DNA of 52,600 bases from an uncultured Prevotellaceae bacterium (GTDB taxonomy: Bacteria; Bacteroidota; Bacteroidia; Bacteroidales; Bacteroidaceae), in NCBI GenBank assembly GCA_902770195.1, contig CACXSA010000024.1, positions 1 through 52,600 of the forward strand, written 5' to 3'. Shown here one piece after another: positions 43,675-51,396 of this stretch (positions are counted from its first letter, which is position 1; the number at the start of each line of letters is the position of its first letter). Position numbers and translations under genes: made by a program. Under the pieces are notes generated by a model that saw only the letters and a program-made list of their open reading frames with translations, was not told the DNA's origin and made no database searches.

Positions 43675-44511
43675 TTATTCTCCGTAGATTTCCTTCAGCT
43701 TCTTTACCAGTTCGAAGCCTCGCAGGTCCATAGCGATAATCTTTCCCTGTGGGTCAACTAAGACGTTGCTGGGGATGGAGGAAATACCGTAGATTTCACT
43801 TGCTGCACATTTCCACCCTTTCAGGTCGCTCATCTGAGGCCACGACATACCCATTTGCTGAACGGCATTTACCCATGCCTCCTTTTTCTGGTCGAAGGAA
43901 ACACCTATCACATCGAAACCTTTGGAGTGGAATTTCTCATAGCAGGCAATGACATTGGGCATCTCCTGACGGCAGGGACCGCACCAGGAAGCCCAGAAGT
44001 CAACCAACACATACTGTCCTTTGCCCACCCATTGGCTCAGCTTCACATCCTTGTCGCTCATATCCTTCATCGTCAATTCCTGGAACATCTTGCCAGGAGC
44101 ACGCTTCTCAAAGCCTGCCAGCAACTTCTTGGCATTGGCCAGCTCTGGATTGTTATAGTAGGCAGCCTGGGGATCCAGCACTTCTTTCAGTCCTTCGTAG
44201 CCCAGCGCGTACATAGCCTCTTTAATATACGGAACGGGAATCTGGTTCTTCTTGTTCTCCCGTGCTATGCGACGAATCAGCTGTACCTGAAGGTTGCTGA
44301 TGGAGTCGAGCATCTGCATGAATGATGTAATCTGTGCATTGGTGGTGGGAAGTTCCTTCTTGGGGTCTTTCTCCATCAGGGCTTTATATTGCTTCACAAT
44401 AGCTTCACCCTGGGCATCAAGCACGTCCATCTCTGCTTTGTATGTCTCTTCCTGAGCCATTCCTGCCAGCGATACCATTGCCAGCAGTACTAATGTCATG
44501 ATTTTCTTCAT
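43675..44511 (-). CDS. TlpA-family thioredoxin-like protein with N-terminal helical domain
   Basis: 278 residues. A signal peptide ends near LAGMAQ (residue 20), a helical region of about 120 residues follows, and a thioredoxin fold begins near 150 with the redox motif WCGPC at 176-180. It should work in the periplasm as a thiol-disulfide reductase or peroxidase-like protein. A second TlpA-family gene lies 9 bases upstream in the same direction, so they form a two-gene unit from the promoter at 45075. Confidence 0.87.
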   Translation of the reverse strand: MKKIMTLVLLAMVSLAGMAQEETYKAEMDVLDAQGEAIVKQYKALMEKDPKKELPTTNAQITSFMQMLDSISNLQVQLIRRIARENKKNQIPVPYIKEAMYALGYEGLKEVLDPQAAYYNNPELANAKKLLAGFEKRAPGKMFQELTMKDMSDKDVKLSQWVGKGQYVLVDFWASWCGPCRQEMPNVIACYEKFHSKGFDVIGVSFDQKKEAWVNAVQQMGMSWPQMSDLKGWKCAASEIYGISSIPSNVLVDPQGKIIAMDLRGFELVKKLKEIYGE

Positions 44512-44520
44512 ATCCTTTTG

Positions 44521-45054
44521 TTATTTTAGTTGTTTAATCAGTTCCTTCAGGTAGTTGTCCACCTTATCGATAACCACTGTCGAGAGCTTCACCTGTCCGT
44601 CAGGACCAACGACCACCATCGAGGGAATCCATTTCACACCATAAGCCTTGGAGATGTCTGTTTCCTTGAATTTCTTCAGTTCGCTCACCTGTGGGTACTT
44701 GATACCATACTTCTCGATGGCTTTCTTCCATGCCTCTACGTCGGTGTCCATCGACACACCGATGAACTCGATGCCATAAGGGTGATAGGCGTCATACATC
44801 CTAACCACCTCTGGCGCATCCTTCCTACAGTCAGGACACCACGATGCCCAGAAGTCTAGAACAACGGTCTTTCCCTTGGCATATTTCGACAACTGTATGG
44901 TCTTGCCATCGGGTGACTTCATCTTGAAGTCTGGCGCTGTCGCTCCAACCTTCACCAATTCCGTTGCATACTTGTCATCCAAGTCCTGCTGGGCAGGCTG
45001 GGCCTTTACTGCTAATGCTCCAACAAAGAGTAATGTAAATAAGAGTCTAATCAT
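44521..45054 (-). CDS. TlpA-family thioredoxin-like protein
   Basis: 177 residues with a signal peptide (MIRLLFTLLFVGALAVKAQ), then a compact thioredoxin fold with WCPDC at 72-76, DFWASW before it and the cis-proline IPS in GVKWIPSMVVVGPDG. The CPDC dithiol is unlike the CGPC of its neighbour, suggesting a different redox potential or partner. It is the first gene of the unit. Confidence 0.87.
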   Translation of the reverse strand: MIRLLFTLLFVGALAVKAQPAQQDLDDKYATELVKVGATAPDFKMKSPDGKTIQLSKYAKGKTVVLDFWASWCPDCRKDAPEVVRMYDAYHPYGIEFIGVSMDTDVEAWKKAIEKYGIKYPQVSELKKFKETDISKAYGVKWIPSMVVVGPDGQVKLSTVVIDKVDNYLKELIKQLK

Positions 45055-45074
45055 CTCAGTCTAATTTTTCGCTG

Positions 45075-45082
45075 CAAAATTA
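45075..45082 (-). promoter_or_regulatory. -7 box (TAATTTTG) for the TlpA pair
   Basis: Minus-strand TAATTTTGCAG, about 20 bases before the start at 45054; divergent from the box at 45125. Confidence 0.6.
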
Positions 45083-45124
45083 AACTTTTCCCCTGAAATA
45101 AGCAAATCTTTACGCTGGTTTTCG

Positions 45125-45132
45125 TAATTTTG
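45125..45132 (+). promoter_or_regulatory. -7 box (TAATTTTG) for the mutarotase gene
   Basis: TAATTTTGCA, 23 bases before the ATG at 45156. Confidence 0.6.
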
Positions 45133-45155
45133 CAAGCAGAAACAATCTTGAAAAG

Positions 45156-45539
45156 ATGATGAAGAACGAAGGATTTCCAGTAAAGAACTATGGTCAGCCT
45201 GTGAAACGATATGTGCAGACTATGGATTTGAAGGACGATGCGGAACTGATAGCAGAATATCGACGCAGGCATAGTGAAGAGAATGCCTGGCCCGAGATAC
45301 TAGACGGCATCCGTCAGGTGGGTATTCTTGATATGCAGCTGTTTATCCTGGACACCCGCCTGGTGATGATTGTCGAAACACCACTCGACTTCGATTGGGA
45401 CTCGGCAATGGCACAGCTGGCCACACTACCCCGTCAGCAGGAGTGGGAAGACTATATGGCCATGTTCCAGCAATGCCGTGAGGGTGCTACCAGTGATGAG
45501 AAGTGGAAAATGATGGAACCTATGTTCTGCCTCTACTAA
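45156..45539 (+). CDS. L-rhamnose mutarotase family protein (DUF718)
   Basis: A 127-residue dimeric alpha/beta barrel protein that would interconvert anomers of L-rhamnose or L-fucose. Visible landmarks are KRYVQTMDLKDDAELIAEYRRRHS near the N-terminus, IRQVGILDMQLFILDTRLVMIVE in the middle, and the C-terminal KWKMMEPMFCLY. The N-terminus carries about 18 more residues than E. coli RhaM. No sugar catabolic genes lie next to it, so the sugar remains open. Confidence 0.85.
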   Translation: MMKNEGFPVKNYGQPVKRYVQTMDLKDDAELIAEYRRRHSEENAWPEILDGIRQVGILDMQLFILDTRLVMIVETPLDFDWDSAMAQLATLPRQQEWEDYMAMFQQCREGATSDEKWKMMEPMFCLY

Positions 45540-45549
45540 GACGACACGA

Positions 45550-45580
45550 CCTGCAGGCATCAAGATAATGTGCCTGCAGG
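45550..45580. terminator. hairpin between the mutarotase and smalltalk genes
   Basis: CCTGCAGGCA (45550-45559) pairs perfectly with TGCCTGCAGG (45571-45580). There is no T tract, and each arm contains the palindrome CCTGCAGG. Confidence 0.55.
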
Positions 45581-45603
45581 CCGTTAGTGTTGATCTGAAT
45601 TCG

Positions 45604-45717
45604 TCAGAGAATGATTGGGCCATGGCCCATGCACGAGGTTGTTCCGAGGGCAGTCAGGGCTGCCGTGAGGATTGATACAATCAGTTGAATGACGGTCTTC
45701 CAAGTTTCTTTCTTCAT
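45604..45717 (-). CDS. smalltalk-type small membrane peptide
   Basis: A 37-residue peptide, MKKETWKTVIQLIVSILTAA followed by LTALGTTSCMGHGPIIL. The pattern MKKE-W-VI...ILTA...LG-TSC is that of the Bacteroidetes 'smalltalk' family: a short basic start, one hydrophobic helix and a lipobox-like TSC. It lies downstream of an HU-like gene in the same orientation, its usual partner. Function unknown. Confidence 0.85.
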   Translation of the reverse strand: MKKETWKTVIQLIVSILTAALTALGTTSCMGHGPIIL

Positions 45718-45787
45718 GGTGTTTTTCATTAAATTAGGTTATACATTTTTCGTTCCTGAAAAGAGTGCGCCCTTTAGGCGCCACTCC

Positions 45788-46390
45788 TTAGGTTTCGTCG
45801 CCTCCGCTGCCGCCGCTCTGGCCGCCGCCATCGTTGCCACTGTCACCGCCGCTCTGACTTCCGCCGTTTTGTGAACCGCCGTTGTCACCGCCGCTTGGTG
45901 TTATGCCACCTGTTCCGCTTCCGCTGTTTCCGCCAGTAGAGCCGTTTCCGTTCTCGCTCTCGTCGCTCTTCAGGAGCTGCTCGATGTTGATAAACTCGGC
46001 CTTCTTCAGGAACTCGCGACTGGAGATGTTCTCCTCCGTAGTCTGCTCAGGCAGGAATCGGATATGGAGAGCCTTCAGGTGCTTGTTCACGTTGAAATCC
46101 TCCTTCTTCAGCGCACCGTTCTTCTGGTTCTCGAGGGTGCAGTAGAAGGTGCCAAGGCCCTCAATCTTTACCTTCTTCGACTCCAGCAGCATCTCTACGA
46201 GACAGCTGCGGAACTTCTCCAATACGCCGTAAACGACGTCGGGGGTGTAGATGCTTCCGTGCTCCGAGATGTGGTTAGCCAGCTTTCGGGTGTTCAACGT
46301 TTCCAGACTCTTGATCTGAGCGTACCACTTGCCGAAAGCCGCAGAGTACGAGTTCTGGTTCTTCTTTACTTCATACAAAATCTTTGCCAT
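45788..46390 (-). CDS. HU-family DNA-binding protein with Gly/Ser-rich tail
   Basis: A 200-residue nucleoid-type protein. Residues 1-130 contain an HU/IHF-like fold (MAKILYEVKKNQNSYSAAFGK..., LANHISEHGSIYTPDVVYGVLEKF, KVKIEGLGTFYCTLE), and the last 45 residues are a low-complexity Gly/Ser/Asn/Asp tail. Bacteroidales carry several such genes, commonly next to smalltalk. It probably binds DNA architecturally; the tail's role is unknown. Its leader from the promoter at 46561 is about 170 bases and contains a heptamer repeat. Confidence 0.88.
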   Translation of the reverse strand: MAKILYEVKKNQNSYSAAFGKWYAQIKSLETLNTRKLANHISEHGSIYTPDVVYGVLEKFRSCLVEMLLESKKVKIEGLGTFYCTLENQKNGALKKEDFNVNKHLKALHIRFLPEQTTEENISSREFLKKAEFINIEQLLKSDESENGNGSTGGNSGSGTGGITPSGGDNGGSQNGGSQSGGDSGNDGGGQSGGSGGDET

Positions 46391-46465
46391 AGTTGTGTGT
46401 GTTTTACATAGTATTAGATTCGTTGCGACCAGCTACATCGGGTGGCCGACTTCCCGCAAATCAAA

Positions 46466-46493
46466 GTGAAAAGTGAAGAGTGAAAAGTGAAAA
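46466..46493 (+). repeat. heptamer repeat in the HU leader
   Basis: GTGAAAA, GTGAAGA, GTGAAAA, GTGAAAA in tandem, in the 5' untranslated region of the HU-like gene. Confidence 0.75.
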
Positions 46494-46560
46494 ATTTGCT
46501 TCCGCTGCAGTCGTTGGCTCTTCTCTCAACATCAGCTCTTGCTCTCAACTTTTGACATTG

Positions 46561-46568
46561 CAAAGGTA
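46561..46568 (-). promoter_or_regulatory. -7 box (TACCTTTG) for the HU/smalltalk unit
   Basis: Minus-strand TACCTTTGCA, about 170 bases before the HU start codon. Confidence 0.55.
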
Positions 46569-46731
46569 CAATATTTTTCGTGCGCTTCCAAATTTTGCCC
46601 TTCGATTTGGGGCGATTTTGATGAAGAATTCATCGAAATTAAACGAACCGTAATTTCGTGGCCTCGAATCCGTAATTTTCGACCTTCGTGTATTACTTTT
46701 CGTCGCTGGCGGGCAAGTTGAGCCTTAGCAT

Positions 46732-46871
46732 GATGACAAATGACAGATGACAGTTATTGAAAATCGGTGTACTTATGGATTAGTATTATATATATTATAA
46801 TATATATTACTAACACTCTTTTCTTCTCCAATTCAAAAAACTGTCATTTGTCATAACTGTCATTTGTCATC
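46732..46871. repeat. inverted-repeat element with AT-rich central palindrome
   Basis: The left arm GATGACAAATGACAG/ATGACAGTT (46732-46755) is the reverse complement of two tandem copies of AACTGTCATTTGTCAT (46839-46854 and 46855-46870, plus C at 46871). Between them lies an imperfect AT palindrome at 46781-46812 (TAGTATTATATATATTATAA then TATATATTACTA). It fills most of the gene-free gap 46569-47017 between the HU gene and the restriction-modification system. It could be a decayed miniature element or a protein-binding array. Confidence 0.7.
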
Positions 46872-47017
46872 GGGGGTGTGGGTGCTACTGCACAAATAGA
46901 GCATGTTTGAAATGGTGAAGAAAGGTGCAAAGATACATATTTTTTAAAACAACTAAACGTTCTATTAAATTATGTGTAAAAATGTGCTTGGTTGTGAATA
47001 ATATCGAAGATTATTCG

Positions 47018-47025
47018 TATCTTTG
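47018..47025 (+). promoter_or_regulatory. -7 box (TATCTTTG) for the methyltransferase
   Basis: TATCTTTGCA, 63 bases before ATG 47089. Confidence 0.6.
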
Positions 47026-47088
47026 CACAGTAGAAAAGAATAACGAACTTGTTTACGGAAATGTAAAATATGCCAGTATTGAATTGAC

Positions 47089-48768
47089 ATGAATAGTTTG
47101 GCAACAACGGAAATAAAAAAGACAGGGGCTACGTTTACCCCACATGCTTTGGCTTTTTTTTTGGCCCAAGAACTTATTTCATATTCTAAAATCGGAACCA
47201 ATAACGTGGTTCTTGATCCGGCTTGTGGCGATGGGGCTTTGTTGTATGCTATTCAAAAGAGTTTGCCTTCCGATATCTTGAACATAATAGGATATGACAC
47301 TAACGCCAGCTATTTGCAACAGGCAGAAAGAGTATTACGTGATACAAAGAATGTAACGTTCCACCAAGAAGACTTCCTGTCGGTTTGCTCTGGTAAAATG
47401 GACTTGTTTAGCGGGGAGTCTTTATCAGAGTTCGCAGATATTGTCATAGCAAATCCCCCGTATGTCAGAACTCAGATTCTTGGTTCCGAAAGAGCTCAGC
47501 AACTCTCCCGGCTTTACAATCTGTCAGGAAGGATTGACCTTTATTTCCCATTCATTATTGCAATGACAAATGCTTTGAAGAAAGGTGGATTAATGGGGGT
47601 GATTACGTCAAATAGGTATTTGTGTACCAAGAGTGGTGCAGATATACGGAAGTTCTTGTTAGACCATTACGACATTCTTGACATCATTGACCTTGGAGAC
47701 ACCAAATTGTTTGATGCAGCTGTACTACCCGCAATTTTCATTGGTCGGAAGAAAAATTCCAAAACGGCAAAATCCATGTCTGTTGGTAGATTCAGAAGCA
47801 TTTATGAACACCCCGTGCAGGAAGTGGGAATTGAAAATCCTACCATCGGTTCTGTGTATGATGTAATGAAAAGAGATGTCCCAGGAGTATATAATGTTGG
47901 TGGGAAAATATACAATTATAAATCTGGACTATTGAAACATGCCATAGATAAGACTGCTATTTGGCAGATGTCTACTGAGGATGAAAACGAATGGATTGAC
48001 ACCGTCAATTCTAATACAAGCTTCCGAATAGGTGACAGATTTAAGGTGAGGGTTGGCATCAAGTCATGTGCAGACAAAATTTTCATAAATGGACTATGGA
48101 ATAGGGAAAAGATAGTTGTTGAAGATGAACTTTTGTCGCCGTTAATCTCACAGGAGAATATTGACACGTGGCGGATTGACCGTTCAACGATGCCACTCAT
48201 TCTATATCCCCATTACTCTATGGATGGTAAGAGAATGGTATATGACATAAACTGTTTCCCCCAAGCAAGAAAATATTTGGAGAGTCACCGGGAAGAGCTG
48301 GAAAAACGGGAATATCTGTTGAAGGCTAACAGAGCATGGTATGAATACTGGGTTCCACAAAATCCTGCATTATGGAGTTTACCCAAGGTGGTTTTTCCCG
48401 ACATAAGTCTGTACCCTCGATTCTGTTATGACGAAAGCGGAGCTGTTGTTAATGGGAACTGTTACTGGATGTGTGCCACTACGGAAACAGAGCGTCAATT
48501 GCTTTTGTTGGTAGAGGGCGTCTGCAATTCCGACGTCATGGTGAAGTATCACGACCTATGCTTTAACAACAAATTGTATTCTGGCCGTAGACGCTACCTC
48601 TCCCAATATATTGAAAAATATCCCGTGCCTGACCCTAACAGCAACATTGCCAAGGAAATTGTAATAGTGGTGGACAGCATCAATAAAGAAACCAATCCCC
48701 AAACACGTGATTCATACGTAAAATGCCTGAATGACTTGGTCAGACAGGCATTCGGTCTTAGGGGTTAA
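47089..48768 (+). CDS. type II N6-adenine DNA methyltransferase
   Basis: A 559-residue gamma-class methyltransferase that would protect the host from its cognate endonuclease. Motif X region GATFTPHALAFFLAQE, motif I VLDPACGDGALL (41-52), motif IV IANPPYVRTQ (NPPY at 122-125), and a C-terminal target-recognition part. Eco57I/TaqI-like layout. No nuclease domain is evident at either end. The endonuclease gene is convergent and overlaps it by 11 bases at the 3' ends. The target sequence cannot be read from the protein. Confidence 0.93.
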   Translation: MNSLATTEIKKTGATFTPHALAFFLAQELISYSKIGTNNVVLDPACGDGALLYAIQKSLPSDILNIIGYDTNASYLQQAERVLRDTKNVTFHQEDFLSVCSGKMDLFSGESLSEFADIVIANPPYVRTQILGSERAQQLSRLYNLSGRIDLYFPFIIAMTNALKKGGLMGVITSNRYLCTKSGADIRKFLLDHYDILDIIDLGDTKLFDAAVLPAIFIGRKKNSKTAKSMSVGRFRSIYEHPVQEVGIENPTIGSVYDVMKRDVPGVYNVGGKIYNYKSGLLKHAIDKTAIWQMSTEDENEWIDTVNSNTSFRIGDRFKVRVGIKSCADKIFINGLWNREKIVVEDELLSPLISQENIDTWRIDRSTMPLILYPHYSMDGKRMVYDINCFPQARKYLESHREELEKREYLLKANRAWYEYWVPQNPALWSLPKVVFPDISLYPRFCYDESGAVVNGNCYWMCATTETERQLLLLVEGVCNSDVMVKYHDLCFNNKLYSGRRRYLSQYIEKYPVPDPNSNIAKEIVIVVDSINKETNPQTRDSYVKCLNDLVRQAFGLRG

Positions 48769-49864
48769 ACAGCGAACCTCCCTCGTGTTCATCAAAGAAA
48801 CTCATCGGAATACTCCGTTGGCATTTGAAACTCGTCTCATTAATGAAAGTAAAGGTGTCGCCAAGTTCCGAACCTGGAGAAATTACCAGTCCTTCTATAG
48901 TGCCAGAAGATGGATTCGCCAATGCAATTAGATATCGAACATCCTCTGTCGTCACCTGCAATTCTTCATTTATCACAATGGCATTACTCGGAGAATATTT
49001 CCCCAAATCTACAGTCGGGGAATCTTGAACTTTTATTTCTAGCAACTGGTGGGGAATGTCCGGATAGCCACCCACCAAAGTTTCTACATCCGAATATCCC
49101 AGCAACTTAGACACTTCTCTCTCCAGCATCTGGCCTCGCGTCTTGGTATCTTTTGCGGGGAGTTTCATTCCGATCAATTGCTTTGCCACTTTGTTTTTGA
49201 TACTTTCCAATGAAAGCATGTTCCCCTTCTCTGGCGCATCTCCTATAGACTTTCCTGTCAGATTCACTTGATTAACGGTCAATGCTGAGACTACGGTGGT
49301 ATCCGGGTTGTATAGAACCTTGTCCTTACTTCCAGTAATGGCAGTGCGGCTATTAGGGCTTATGATGAGTTGATACTTCATCGTTGGAACCCCAAACTTT
49401 CCGAACTTTTTCTCTATATACTGGGGTGTGCAAACAATAATGCTTTTTATCGTTTTGTCATCGGTATCGACCTTTGTCAGAATAAGTCGAATGTCTTTAC
49501 AGGTTATCTTTTCCTTGTTTGAGTAGCGGACAAGCACATTCCTACTATTGGGGAATCTATTCCATACTTGGAGGTTATAACTATTGCCAGAAGTAACAAT
49601 ATAAGAATCTGCAACTATGTTCAAAAGTCTGGGGATTCCCTTCTTCCTATACGGAACCACTTTGTAGTCATCCGCAGCAGCCGTTTCTGTAGGATTATCT
49701 ACAAACAATTCCTCTATCAGCTTTCGCAAGGTGGAACCATTTGTTCTTGGCTTGTCTGTCAAGGGGAAACTGTGGCCAATTAAGGGCTTCAAAGCTTCTG
49801 CAAGTTCTGCCCCATCCATAGCGGAAGACTTCGATTTAGGGGGAATTCTCATATCTATCTTCAT
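48758..49864 (-). CDS. putative type II restriction endonuclease
   Basis: A 368-residue protein with no close family name that I can give, identified by context and by a PD-(D/E)xK site: GGYPDIPHQLLEIKVQD, with Asp269, Glu276 and Lys278. The N-terminal two thirds may recognise DNA. It is convergent with the methyltransferase and is co-transcribed behind a small HTH controller protein whose stop overlaps its start by four bases (ATGA), a typical C-R arrangement. Confident as the R subunit by context. Confidence 0.85.
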   Translation of the reverse strand: MKIDMRIPPKSKSSAMDGAELAEALKPLIGHSFPLTDKPRTNGSTLRKLIEELFVDNPTETAAADDYKVVPYRKKGIPRLLNIVADSYIVTSGNSYNLQVWNRFPNSRNVLVRYSNKEKITCKDIRLILTKVDTDDKTIKSIIVCTPQYIEKKFGKFGVPTMKYQLIISPNSRTAITGSKDKVLYNPDTTVVSALTVNQVNLTGKSIGDAPEKGNMLSLESIKNKVAKQLIGMKLPAKDTKTRGQMLEREVSKLLGYSDVETLVGGYPDIPHQLLEIKVQDSPTVDLGKYSPSNAIVINEELQVTTEDVRYLIALANPSSGTIEGLVISPGSELGDTFTFINETSFKCQRSIPMSFFDEHEGGSLFNP

Positions 49865-50076
49865 CGTTTCAACAAGTCAATGATGTCTACATTCAAAGCT
49901 ATAGCTATTTTCTCCATATTCAGCAGGGTGATATTTTTCTCTGAGCGTTCAATCATTCCTATGTAGGTACGATGTACACCTGCCCTAGCTGCCAAATGTT
50001 CTTGAGACAGCCCTCTTTCCTTTCTCAATTCTTGAAGATTGCGAGCAAAAACGTCCAAAATAGTATTTGTTATCAT
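49861..50076 (-). CDS. HTH-XRE controller (C) protein of the restriction-modification system
   Basis: A 71-residue HTH_3 protein: FARNLQELRKERGLSQEHLAARAGVHRTYIGMIERSEKNITL, the recognition helix being the AGVHRTYIGMIER part. Controller proteins delay endonuclease expression after entry into a new host. A longer frame starts at 50100, but that codon is inside the -7 box, so ATG 50076 is used. It overlaps the endonuclease start. Confidence 0.88.
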   Translation of the reverse strand: MITNTILDVFARNLQELRKERGLSQEHLAARAGVHRTYIGMIERSEKNITLLNMEKIAIALNVDIIDLLKR

Positions 50077-50097
50077 TTGAATGCTAATTTTTGTGTG

Positions 50098-50105
50098 CAA
50101 ATTTA
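50098..50105 (-). promoter_or_regulatory. -7 box (TAAATTTG) for the C-R operon
   Basis: Minus-strand TAAATTTGCAC, with TTGACAAA (50121-50128) upstream as -33 region. The start codon follows 21 bases after the box. Confidence 0.6.
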
Positions 50106-50115
50106 ATATAAAAAA

Positions 50116-50127
50116 TGACGTTTGTCA
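50116..50127. promoter_or_regulatory. candidate C-box operator TGAC-N4-GTCA
   Basis: TGACGTTTGTCA is a gapped dyad overlapping the -33 region of the C-R promoter, where a controller protein would autoregulate. A second small palindrome, ACTATAGT, lies at 50132-50139. Assignment is by position and symmetry only. Confidence 0.45.
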
Positions 50128-50290
50128 ACATACTATAGTTAGCATCTTCGGGTGTGTGTGAGATAAATTGGTTATGATGCACCTTGCACCTACTTAGCAT
50201 CCAATGGCATGAATAGTTACATTGAGTTTTCTTTCCGTTAAACAATACTAATTTTTCGGCTAAAAACGCAACTTTTATATAATTATTTTG

Positions 50291-50298
50291 TAATTTTG
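50291..50298 (+). promoter_or_regulatory. -7 box (TAATTTTG) for the HTH-ImmA/IrrE operon
   Basis: TAATTTTG, 43 bases before ATG 50342. Confidence 0.55.
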
Positions 50299-50341
50299 TT
50301 GCCTAAAAGAAATATAACTCAGAATCTTAGAGTCAGAAGTT

Positions 50342-51394
50342 ATGGATTACAAGGAAATTTTCGGGCGGAGGCTAAAGAGTGCCCGGTTAATGAAAAGGCT
50401 AACGATGGATGAACTATCACGGCGTACAAATGGCGAGGTGAGCAAGCCGAACATCTCGAAGTATGAGGCTGGCAAAATGATGCCGTCCTCACGAGTGCAT
50501 ATCCTTTTAGCACAGGCATTAGGTATGGACTTCGACTATTTCTTCCGTCCGGTGACGGCACAGATTACACGACCTGCAGATTATCGCAAAAAGTCCAAAT
50601 TGAGTAAGGGCGATGAGAATGCCATCAACGAAGAGGTGAAGGATAAAGCCGAGCGTTATCTGGAGATTGAGGACACTTTGGGTATCAGCACGAACTTCGA
50701 CTACGACCTAAGCGACATGGTGGTTTCGAATAGAAGCGACGTGAAGCGTGTGGTGGCTCGCATCCGAGAGGACTGGCATTTGGGGCTTGGTCCATTGAGC
50801 AACATTATTGACTTGCTGGAGTCTCATGGTCTGCGTGTGATAGAGATTGAGGCTCCCGATGCATTCGACGGCATGTGCATATTCGTTAATGAGAAACCTG
50901 TGATAGTACTAAATAAGCATTACACCGTGGAGCGCAAACGCTTCACAGGCCTGCATGAGTTTGGCCACAGTGTCATGCGGATGAGCGACAGCCTATCGGA
51001 GAAGGAACGGGAGGCGCTATGTCATTACTTTGCTGGTGAGATGCTTCTTTCATCAGAAGTGCTTCATCAGGTGTTTGGCACGCGTATTAATAAGGTGTTC
51101 CTGAACGAGGTTGGCCGTCTGCAGACCCAGTTCGGCATCAGTATCGAAGCCATCCTCCACCGATTGAAGGACGAGCACATTATGAGTGATGCCCTTCACA
51201 CCCAGTTCTACATCAAACAGAATATGAGTCCGAAACTGAAAGCTTGGGCAAAGACTTCTACTTATCTAGGAGAAGAAACTTCATACAGGTTCTCGCGTAT
51301 GGTGTATCGTGCCTTAGCCGAAAACCTTATCAGCGAGGAGAAAGCAAACGAAATTCTTGGTACAAACGAAATATCTTATATCGACAACAAATAG
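50342..51394 (+). CDS. XRE-HTH and ImmA/IrrE metallopeptidase fusion protein
   Basis: A 350-residue regulator. The HTH occupies about 6-62 (MDELSRRTNGEVSKPNISKYEAG), followed by a charged linker and an ImmA/IrrE (COG2856) metalloprotease domain with the zinc motif HEFGH at 205-209 and an acidic/helical downstream part (CHYFAGEMLLSSEVL). Such proteins cleave a repressor or act as antitoxins of a neighbouring protein. The partner gene starts two bases after its stop, a tight coupling. Confidence 0.92.
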   Translation: MDYKEIFGRRLKSARLMKRLTMDELSRRTNGEVSKPNISKYEAGKMMPSSRVHILLAQALGMDFDYFFRPVTAQITRPADYRKKSKLSKGDENAINEEVKDKAERYLEIEDTLGISTNFDYDLSDMVVSNRSDVKRVVARIREDWHLGLGPLSNIIDLLESHGLRVIEIEAPDAFDGMCIFVNEKPVIVLNKHYTVERKRFTGLHEFGHSVMRMSDSLSEKEREALCHYFAGEMLLSSEVLHQVFGTRINKVFLNEVGRLQTQFGISIEAILHRLKDEHIMSDALHTQFYIKQNMSPKLKAWAKTSTYLGEETSYRFSRMVYRALAENLISEEKANEILGTNEISYIDNK

Positions 51395-51396
51395 AT

